Shown in pieces: positions 18,509-28,100 of a stretch of 32,379 bases of DNA. The notes beneath the pieces are model-generated. The model worked only from the letters and a program-made list of their open reading frames with translations, was not told the DNA's origin and made no database searches. Each line of letters starts with the position of its first letter. The stretch's first letter is position 1. The stretch spans positions 1 through 32,379 of the forward strand of contig JAUSCU010000108.1 of assembly GCA_030651065.1 (NCBI GenBank), given 5' to 3'. Position numbers and translations under genes: made by a program. Origin of the DNA: Candidatus Omnitrophota bacterium (GTDB lineage Bacteria; Omnitrophota; Gorgyraeia; 1-14-0-20-64-10).

Positions 18509-21500
18509 GTTTTCTATCCGCCGGCCGATCACGATCCTGATGCTTTGCGTGGCGATGGCCCTCCTGGGCAGCATCGCGATCACCCAGCTTCCGATTGAGC
18601 TGTACCCCAATTTCAGCTTCGGCGACATCCAGATCATCATCGATGTCCGGGGCGGCATGCCGCCTGAGGAAGTCGAGAACCAGATTGCCCGCCCGATCGA
18701 GGAAACGGTGGGCGACGTCACCCACATGAAAGACATGATCTCGATCTCCGAGGAGGCCCGCTGCCGCGTCGTTCTCACCTTTGAACCCGGCACCGATATG
18801 GATTTTGCCGGTTTGGAAGTTCGTGAGAAGTTCTCCAAAGTTCGCTCCAAGCTGCCGAAGGAGATTGAGAAACCGGTCATCGCGAAGTTCAACCAGGAGG
18901 ATGCCCCGATCCTGGTCATGGCAGTCACGGCGCTTGCCTACACGCCGGAGATGCTGCGCCGTCTGGTGGATGAAGAAATCAAGGACCGGATCATGCGGGC
19001 TGAGGGGGTGGCGAACGTCGAGATCGGCGGCGGCCGGGAGCGGAAGATCCTGGTGGAGATTGATCTGGCCAAGCTGCAGTCCTTCCGGCTGCCGCTTGAC
19101 CGGGTGACCCGCCTGCTCAACGTCAGCAACCTCAACCTTCTGGCGGGGGAGGTGGACCGCTCCCGCAATAAATATCTGATCCGGGCGATGGGGGAGTTCC
19201 AATCGCTGCAGGATATCGAGAACCTGGGGGTGGCGGTCACCGCCAGCCGATCGATCATCCGGCTTAAGGATGTCGCCACGGTAAAGGATTCCTTCCTCGA
19301 AGCCACCAGCTACGCCCGGGTCAACGCGCTGCCGGTGGTCTCCCTCTACATCCAAAAGGAGACCACGGCCAACACGGTCAAGGTAGCCCAGAACGTGATG
19401 GAGGCGCTCGACGAGATACAGAAAGACCCGAGGCTGCCGCGGGAGCTGCGCTTCATCATCACGCACGATCAGTCGGTGCAGATCAAGCGGGCCATCGAGC
19501 TGGTCGGGTCGGCGCTGGTCAGCGGCGGGACGCTCGCGGTCCTGGTGCTGGGGGCTTTCTTTGCCACGCACCGGGTGCCCCAACTGCTCTTCATCCCGGC
19601 CGCGCTGGTGATCACGGTACTCTCGGTGTTCACCTACCGGTACGGGAACATCCCGGTGACGGCCATCAACCTGGGGATCAACCTGTTCCTGGGCGCTCTG
19701 CTGGCGCTGGCGATCTGCTGGAAACATCTGCGGCTGACGCTGATTGCCGCGGTGGCAATCCCGGTGGCGACCATCGTGACGTTCGGCTTCATGTTCTTCC
19801 TGAACCTGGCCGCTAAAAAGCTCAACTTCATGAACCTGACGCTGAACATCATGACGCTGGGAGGGCTGGCACTCGGTGTGGGCATGCTGGTGGACAACGC
19901 AGTCGTCGTGCTGGACAACATCCTCAAGCGCCGGGCGGCGGGCGAGTCCCCCCGTCAGGCGGCGGGCAAGGGCGCCTCCCAGATGATGCTGGCCATCGTC
20001 TCCTCCACGATCTCCAGCATCATCGTGTTCCTGCCGATCGTCTTCATCAACAAGGAGATCCGGATCCTGTACATCGGACTGGCGTTGACGATCTGCTTCT
20101 CTCTTCTGGCCTCCCTCTGGGTGGCGCTGACCGTGGTGCCCTTGCTGGCCTCCCGGCTCTCCTTCCCGGTGATCGTCTCCGTCCGCCGGCCGCTTAAGAT
20201 CCGCACGCAATACCGCCGCTTCATCAGCGCGGTCCTGCGCTGGCGCTGGCTAGCCGGGGTTTTCGTGCTGTTCCTGCTCGTCGCCGGATGGCAGATCTAC
20301 AGCTCGATCCCGAAAGAGTTCCTGGGGACCGCCGAGGCGGAAGATTTCACGGTCTTCGTGGAACTGCCCAGCGGCGCCAAACTGGAGATCTCCGACCAGG
20401 CGGTGGGCAAGCTGGAGAAGGTGCTCAACGAGGTGCCGGAAATCAAGTCAGTCTCTTCCCGGATCGAGAAGTGGTCCTCCAAGATCTACGTCAAGCTGCA
20501 CCCGCTTGCCCAACGGACCCGCTCCACGAAGGACGTGATGGACTCGCTGCGCCCGCAGGTGGAGGAGATCGAGCGGGGGTTCCGGGAGGCCTTCATCTAT
20601 TTCGAAGAGCCCCACGAAGTTGAGTCGAACGAGGTGATCGTGGAGATTTACGGCTGGAACTACGAGATCCTGAACCAGCTGGCCGTGGAGATGCTGAAAC
20701 GGATGCAGCAGGTGCCGGGTCTCACCGACCTCAAGATCCGCTGGCGGCGCGGCCGGCCGGAGTGGCTGGTCAAGGTGGATAAGCTGAAGGCGGCCCAGCA
20801 TGGGCTCTCGGTGGATGACGTCGCCCAGGCGCTGCACGCCGAGATGCGGGGTTTAAGGGCCACGCTGTACCACACCGAGTCGAACGAGGTGGAAGTGGTG
20901 ACCCGCCTCCAGGAGGCGGACCGGGCCACGCTGGATAAGCTCAGACGCCTGAGCTTTACGCTTCCGGACCGGACCGTGGTGTCGCTGGAGCAGATCGCCC
21001 GGCTGGAACCGGCGATTGGACCCTCCAAGGTCTGGCGTAAGAATAAGCAGAGGATGATCCAGGTGAGCACCAACCGGGGGCGCTACGCGTTTGGAGAGGC
21101 GGCCCAGAAGGTGTACGGAGCGATCCAGGAGATGCCGTTTCCAGAGGATTACTACTGGCGGTTCGGCTCCAACTACTGGAAGCTGATCCAGAACCAGAAG
21201 GAGCTGAGCTTTGCCCTGGTCCTTTCTCTGGCGCTGATCTTCCTAGTTCTAGCCTCCTTGTTTGAGTCCCTGCTGCAGCCGCTGATCATCATGGCAGAGG
21301 TCCCATTGGGGGCTTTTGGTGCTTTCCTCACCTTGAAAATAGCCCACATGGCGCTGAACGTCGGAGCCCTAATGGGTGTGATACTGTTGGGTGGGATCGT
21401 GGTGAATAAGTCGATCATTCTGGTAGATGAAATCAACCGTCTCAGGGCAGGGGGAATGCGCACAAAGAGAGCGGTGATCACTGCCACCCAGAGCCGGGTC

Positions 21501-21734
21501 AGGCCGATCGCCATCACATCGCTTACCTCCATCCTGGGGCTCCTTCCGCTGGCTTTGAGCCGGACTGAGGAGTCCAGTCTTTGGGCCCCTATGTCCCTGG
21601 TAGTCATCGGGGGCATGGCCTTTTCAACCCTCATGACCCCGTTCGTGGTTCCCAGCCTTTACCTGGTCCTGGAGGATGTGAAACGGTTCGTTAGAAAGGT
21701 GATACGGTTCAAAATCAGCCCAATTCGTAAGTAG
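18495..21734 (+). CDS. Second RND-family efflux transporter
   Basis: SWPEFSIRRPITILMLCVAMALLGSIAITQLPIELYP, GGLALGVGMLVDNAVVVLDNI, GVILLGGIVVNKSIILVDEI; overlaps the 3' end of the first RND gene by 14 nt. Confidence 0.92.
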   Translation: MSWPEFSIRRPITILMLCVAMALLGSIAITQLPIELYPNFSFGDIQIIIDVRGGMPPEEVENQIARPIEETVGDVTHMKDMISISEEARCRVVLTFEPGTDMDFAGLEVREKFSKVRSKLPKEIEKPVIAKFNQEDAPILVMAVTALAYTPEMLRRLVDEEIKDRIMRAEGVANVEIGGGRERKILVEIDLAKLQSFRLPLDRVTRLLNVSNLNLLAGEVDRSRNKYLIRAMGEFQSLQDIENLGVAVTASRSIIRLKDVATVKDSFLEATSYARVNALPVVSLYIQKETTANTVKVAQNVMEALDEIQKDPRLPRELRFIITHDQSVQIKRAIELVGSALVSGGTLAVLVLGAFFATHRVPQLLFIPAALVITVLSVFTYRYGNIPVTAINLGINLFLGALLALAICWKHLRLTLIAAVAIPVATIVTFGFMFFLNLAAKKLNFMNLTLNIMTLGGLALGVGMLVDNAVVVLDNILKRRAAGESPRQAAGKGASQMMLAIVSSTISSIIVFLPIVFINKEIRILYIGLALTICFSLLASLWVALTVVPLLASRLSFPVIVSVRRPLKIRTQYRRFISAVLRWRWLAGVFVLFLLVAGWQIYSSIPKEFLGTAEAEDFTVFVELPSGAKLEISDQAVGKLEKVLNEVPEIKSVSSRIEKWSSKIYVKLHPLAQRTRSTKDVMDSLRPQVEEIERGFREAFIYFEEPHEVESNEVIVEIYGWNYEILNQLAVEMLKRMQQVPGLTDLKIRWRRGRPEWLVKVDKLKAAQHGLSVDDVAQALHAEMRGLRATLYHTESNEVEVVTRLQEADRATLDKLRRLSFTLPDRTVVSLEQIARLEPAIGPSKVWRKNKQRMIQVSTNRGRYAFGEAAQKVYGAIQEMPFPEDYYWRFGSNYWKLIQNQKELSFALVLSLALIFLVLASLFESLLQPLIIMAEVPLGAFGAFLTLKIAHMALNVGALMGVILLGGIVVNKSIILVDEINRLRAGGMRTKRAVITATQSRVRPIAITSLTSILGLLPLALSRTEESSLWAPMSLVVIGGMAFSTLMTPFVVPSLYLVLEDVKRFVRKVIRFKISPIRK

Positions 21735-21757
21735 AGATTAATATCTAGAACATACTG

Positions 21758-21787
21758 TTGACAGCATAGAAAGAGTGGTGGTAATCT
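21758..21787 (+). promoter_or_regulatory. Candidate promoter upstream of the giant gene
   Basis: Perfect TTGACA (21758-21763), 18-nt spacer, TAATCT (21782-21787), followed by an AT-rich leader of about 320 nt. Confidence 0.4.
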
Positions 21788-21970
21788 TAAGGTGGAGACT
21801 ATTTGAATGAAACCTTTAATCCCTTTTACAATACAGGGCTTGTTTTGGCGCTTTTGGGGTCAATTTTGCGCCTACAAAGAAATTACATTGCAAAAGAATT
21901 TAACCTTGATTTCTTATCATGATCGAAGGTATCATTTAGTCGCAGGTGCTAATTGTCAGAGTGCCTGTTT

Positions 21971-22060
21971 AAACTATCTCCCCGATAGAGGCAACCTCGC
22001 CGTAAGGCGGGGTAGAGTAGCTCCGGTAGCAGAGTCGTCTCCCCGTGTGGGGAGAGTAAT
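21971..22060 (+). ncRNA. Candidate structured leader RNA (possible cis-regulatory element)
   Basis: CCTCGCC-GTAA-GGCGGGG hairpin with GNRA loop (21995-22012), CTCCCC-GTGT-GGGGAG hairpin (22039-22054) and CTATC/GATAG stem (21974-21988), just upstream of the giant ORF. Confidence 0.35.
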
Positions 22061-22108
22061 TCTGTTTTGCCGGGCTGGCCTGGGGAGTGGAGTTGACCGG
22101 ACAGCTCG

Positions 22109-25100
22109 GTGAGAAAAAAAGACCTCTACGATAAAAGCGAAACAACTGGTGCCGAGGGAGCGATCCTGGAATGGAACGCCCCCCGGCGGCGTCCCATCCT
22201 CAAGTTTGTCTCGTCGGTTACCTGCTTTACCTTCATCCTGACCCAGCTCCCGATCCACGCGTACGCCCTGCCTCGCATGCAGCCAGTGGACTCCACGAAC
22301 CTCGTCAACGGCGTCAATAGTGTTTCCAACCTCGCTTTTCAGGAGGAGCGGGCCCAGATGCTGCGCAGGCGGATGGAGGATCTGGGGAAGGTGCAGCGGG
22401 CCGTGGAGGTGGGGTGGCTGACCACCAGCGGTTCTTTCAGCCAGAGCCTCCAGATCTTGGGAGCGGACATCAATCGGGGAGCCGAGTTCCTGCAGCGGAC
22501 CTGGGACCAGGGGGTCAACCGGGTCCAGGAGTTGGCCGGTGTGGTGGCCGGCCCGAACAATACCGGAACGATCGAGTTCAATTACATGCCGATCAAGCAG
22601 GAAGGGGGCAAGCCGATGATGCTCTACTTCCGCAACGGCCTGACCTCGCGGGTCATCGGGGAGAAGACCAAGGACGGTTACCAGGACACCTTCAACATGA
22701 AATATCACAGCAACCGGCTCCTCTCTTCCTACGAATCCATGGAGTACAAGGAGATGCCGGGTCTTCTGGGTGGGAGGCTGATCCTCCGCACAACGAAGTG
22801 GACCGGCGACTGGCTGCCCGGTTCCATGTTCTACGCGAGCTCCGAGACCCAGGCGGTTCGCCAGATCAACCAGGAGAGGATCGAGACCACCGGCTTCAAC
22901 ACCTGGACTGAAGCGGATGTGGACCGCCTCCAGACAAAACTGACGGATATGGAGTCCAAGATCACCTCTGCCGCGGAGCTGGCCTGGGTGGTGGCGATGC
23001 GGCAGGCCCTCTCCACGGGCGCGATCGGCGCGGGTGTGACCTCGGAGGTCACCTCGATCACCGAGCGGAACTACAAGAAGCACGACCGGAGCCGGCCGCT
23101 GGAGTGGAGCCAGAAGCTGACCGATCCCACCGGCGTGGTCGAGTCCAACGTGGTGGTGACCTACAAGGGGCCGAAGGAGAACAACCTCACTTCCTATATT
23201 GAAGAGGGGACCCGGAAGAGCCTGTTTATCAGCGAGGCTGATTTTGAACTGTATCAGGAGTGGATGGGAGAGATCCTGGGCAATCCGGACGCCGGGCGGG
23301 AAGAGCGCTCCGCGGCTGAGCGGCTGGCCGGAATGGTGGCGCGCGGCGAGATCGGCCCCGGCACCACGGTGCAGACCGGTTTCCGGGTGGAGCGGACCTA
23401 CCTGGATTACTCGCCGAAAAATGACCCCCTTCATTACAAGGAGAAGCGTACCTCCAGCGACAGTTCGGTGGTGACCGAGTCTGAAGTGAAGATCGAATAC
23501 GACACGGACCGGCAGGTCAAGCGCCAGGAGGAGAGCCGGACGGAGGTGGGGCATTATACGGTGCGGGACGTGGACGCCTTTTGGGAGGCTTTGCGGGAGA
23601 TCGAGGAGCGCAGCCCCGAACAGGTGACCTCCGCGGAGGGCCAGTTCGCGGCCGACCTGCGGTTCAAGTTGGAGACCGGAGAGATCGGGGAAGGAAGGAT
23701 CTTCTCGCGGGAGATTCAGGTGGTCCGGGAAGGGTTCCTCTACGGCGATTCGATGCAGGCGGTGGAGTGGGACCAGACCACGGTCATCGGCGGCACCACG
23801 CTGAAAGAGAAGGTCCTCACCTACCAGAATGACGCGCAAGGGCGCAGCCTCGAGCTTTTGACCCTTTCAGATGAGCAGACCGCTTACACCGATAAGGACC
23901 GGGAGAACTTACGCCGCCGGGCGCAGGAGGTCTTCTCCGATCCGGACACGACCGACGCGGCCCGCGACGCCGCGCGGGAGACGCTGGCGGCGCTCGACAG
24001 CGGCGTCGCGATGCCGTCGGTATTCCGCCGCAGCTCGGTGCGGTACGAAGGGGACATCCGCTACAACGCGGCCGGCCTGAGGATCCAGTACACACGCCAG
24101 AGCACCTCGAATTCCGACAAGCTGTTGACGGTGGAGGAGGTCGGCGGGACCGTCTACGACACCCGCGGACGGGAATTGAGCTCGCTGCGCAAGGTTCAGA
24201 GGATCGGGACGGACAGCCGAAACGCCTACCTGCTGGAGGACGGCAAGGAGATAACGCCGGAAATCCTGCGCACGCTGCTGGAAGCCTTCTCGAGTGGCGG
24301 CGATCCGGTGACGATCCAGAACCTGATGGACCGGGGGCTGCTAACGGCCACCGACGCTTCCGGCACCGAGATGAGGGAAGAAGAGATCGAGGCGATGCTC
24401 CGGGCCCATCCGGTGAGCATTGAGGGGGCGCCCGGCAGCCGGCCCAGTACCCTGCAAGAGGTGATGGATTTGACGGATGATGCCGACCGGCCCCTGCTTC
24501 GCGTCATGGGCGCCGACGGTTTGGAGATGACCGAAAGGGACGTGTCGGCCTTGCTGAGCCGGGAATCCCGGCCGGCCCACGTGGCCACGATCGATGAGCT
24601 GGTTGAGAAAGGGGTCCTTCGGCTGGAATCGATGCCGATGACGATGAACCAGCACAGCGCGGTGGACCGGTACGGCGCCCAGTACGACGACATGGGCCGG
24701 CTGATCGGGGTCACCGAAGAAACTACCGATCCCGCGACCAACTTGAGGAACCTCACCCGGATTTACGGCACCACCTATGATTCCGAGAGCCGGCAGGATT
24801 CCTCGGTGACGGCTTCCCGGCAATATGGTGAGTCGGTCCGGATGATGCTGTTCCGGGCCGGCAGCGACCAGGAGCTCGATGCCTTGGAGTTGCATGACAT
24901 GATCCAGCAAAACGGCCTCTCGCTTGGGGTTCTGATGCTGCGGGGGATGATTGAGCGCAGGGAGGCGACGGGGGAGCTGGACCAGACCACCACCACTTAC
25001 CGGAAAGCGACCCGCTATTATGACTCCAACCTCGCGGAAGGGTTCTCCGACGCCGTTAGCACGAAGGGCTTCGGCGCGGACGGGATCACGGAAGAGACCC

Positions 25101-28100
25101 AGAGCTCCTTGACCCGCTACAACGAGGCCGGCCAGATGCAGAGCCAGCTTCTGATGAGTCACCGGACCGGCATGGACACCGCCACGGTCCACAAGCTGGA
25201 TGGCAAGGATCTGGTCTATGAGGACCTGCGGAGCGTGATGAACGATACCGGCATGAGCCTGAAAGATCTGTTCGACACGGGCCGGATCACACTGGAAAAG
25301 AAGGCGAGCCTCCTGGACACGCGGACCGAGACCTTCCGGCATGACGTCCAATACGACCCGTTCACCGGGTTCTTGGTTCATCAGGTGGACTTCAGCACTG
25401 GCGATCAGAACCCCGGCACCAACCAGATCACATTCCAGGACGCCAACTACACGGAGCAGGGGCAGCTCTCCAGCGCCCGGACCATCAACCGCTCCGACCT
25501 GTTCGGCCTGGAAGGGAACGCCACCGATGTCTGGACGCAGTACACCCGAACGGAGGATGGCACGCTCCGGTTCGCGGAGGCGGTCGGCAACCAGGCCACC
25601 TTTGACATCTTCGGCAGCACCTCGGCCGCCCGGATCGAGCAGTCCTTCCTGGGGATTGCCGGCCAGAGCCGGATGGTCGCCGGCGTGGTCTCCGGCGTGG
25701 CAGTCGAGGTGGACGGCTCCCATTTTGATGTCGGTCAGATCACTACCTACGCCTACGATCCCTCCGCTATCCTGATCGGAGCCCACGGCTCCAACTTCCG
25801 GGAGGGGAGCGATATCTTCCTGAACTACAGCCGGCGTACCCTTGAGAACCTCTATTCGATCATCAACGGAGACGCGCGGGTGAAACTCTCTTTCTCCACG
25901 GATGGCAGCTTTGGGCCGGAGAGCCCTGTTGCTCAGCCCGGGACCGGCGCCACGTTCACCACGCTGCCGGTTGCGAATGATACGGATATTACCGGGGCTG
26001 CAGCGGCTCCGTTCCTGGTCTCACCGAGCCTCTACATTTCTGAGACGGTTCGTGATTACGGAGCGATCAAAGTTATTGCTTACTATAACAAGAATTCAGA
26101 TGATTCGAAGGGAGCTCTCGCCGGGGTCCAAGTGACGGTGCCGGGGGCTCCCATTATTCTCACCGATGTCACTTCGGTGACCCCGGGAACGGAAACGGTC
26201 TTTCAGGGCGGCAGTGTTTCGAAGTACCGTTACCGGATCAGCGCGGATAATGAGGGCGGTGTTACGGTGACCCGTTTCAGCCTCTCCGGCACGGCGGAGA
26301 CCGAGACCGAAACCTTTTTCAGCCGGACAGTGGAGAGCGGGCCCGGAACGGGGATCTTCACGACGACGCAAAAGAGTCTAGGGCTCACCACCGCTATCGT
26401 CCATTCGATGGGTAGTGGCAGCGTGACGGTCGGTCACCTCAATGGAAATCCCAACGGTACGGTGACCGTCAGTATACCCGGCAGCGTCGCCTCCTTCAGC
26501 AACGTCAGCGGCTGGCCGATCATCAACTCCGACTCCGGCCCGGATGAGATCCGTATCATGGCGGGATCTGATGTTCTTGCTACCTTAGTTCGTAATCAAT
26601 CTAACGAAATCAGTCTTGAGAGAGTCGGTGCTGATACGGTTTCCGTCCAGAGGCTAGTGGGACCGAGCGGAGAGACACTGCCGATACTGCTGACTACTAC
26701 GAAGACAAACCCCGCCATTCCTGCTGATGCTAGGGTAACCAAGGCGGTTTGGACGCACGAGGTCAGCGGGGACATCCTCTTGGCGGTTACCGCCAGCTGG
26801 GCTGCTGACGGACTCTCAGCCAAGGTCATGATCACCGGCATGAATGGAGTGGCCGTCAACCGCCTGCTGGAAGGAGTGACGGACCTGACTTCCTTGAACG
26901 GCGTAGTCAAGATCAGCAAGACGGCCGCCGACTTCCAGGAGATCTCCGTTGGTTCGGACTCTCAGGTGTTGATACGGATCACGGCGGCCGGCGCGCTGGC
27001 TAGCACGATCGAAACCGGTTTGGACGCCACTGGCGCGCGGGTGATCCTCTATAAGAATGCCGCGGGCACGGTCACCACCAAGACGATTCGGGAAGAGACC
27101 GGGACTACGCTCACCCGTGTTGTGACCTACCGGGACGCTTACAATCCTTCCGGAACGAACACGCGCGAAGAGGAGATGATGATCGGGCCCGGTTTCCTGC
27201 GGGTGGATAGCTACGTCAAGGCGGATGATACGGTGGGCTCGCAGGTGGCCCGCCGGGCGATTACCTACCTGAATATGGAAACCGGCCGGGCGACGCAGGC
27301 GGCCAAGATCGAGTATTACCCCGATTCCGCGTCCGTGAAGCAGGTGGAGATAGAGCAGTACAATCCGGACGGGGCAACCGTTAAGGTGATGAAGGTCCTC
27401 CGCGCTCCGGACGGGAAGATCTCCGGGGCGGACCGGCAGCAGTACGATGCCAACGGGAACCGGACCGTGATGAGACTGGAGCCGACCGGCAACGGGGACG
27501 GGAGTCTGAACTTGGTCGCAAGCTATGTCAGCGCCAACGGGGACCGCCTGCGGGTGCTCTGGATCGAGAATACAAGGCGGCAGATCTTCGAGATGACGAC
27601 CGGCACGCCGCGGTTGTGGCAGGTGGTGGTGACTGGCGGCGACCCGGCGGCCTTAACGGATTTTGTGTTCCAGAGCGATGATCAGTGGCAGAAGCTCCTG
27701 ACCGGTCAGACGATCGATGTCACGGTCGGAGCCAAGAGCTGTTCCATCCGCTTGGCTAATCCGGGAGAAAGCGGGGCGGTGGAGCTATCGGTGCCGGTTC
27801 CTCTGCCGGTCGCCATGGCGGTGGAGATCGTCTCTTATACCGGGTATACCGGAATTGGAACTGATCGGCCGGATATGACGATACAGGACCTGATGAAGAT
27901 GCAGTGGGACGGCACCGTCACCGAAGAGGAGATAAAGGCCTTCCGAGCCGGCCAGAAGATCACGGTGGATTTGGGACCCGGCAAGACGGTGACGCTGCGG
28001 CAGGCCTCCATCAATCCGAACACCCTGACGCAGGATCAGAGGAACGCGCTCTACGGCCCCCTCAACCTTGGGGGTGGGAGGGTGGATCTTCGGCAGCGGA

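Noticed and set aside
21807-22112. 101-aa ORF MKPLIPFTIQGLFWRFWGQF... in the leader of the giant gene
   Set aside because: No recognisable domain or good ribosome-binding site, and it overlaps the candidate structured RNA and the giant-gene start. Treated as noncoding leader, although a leader peptide cannot be excluded.
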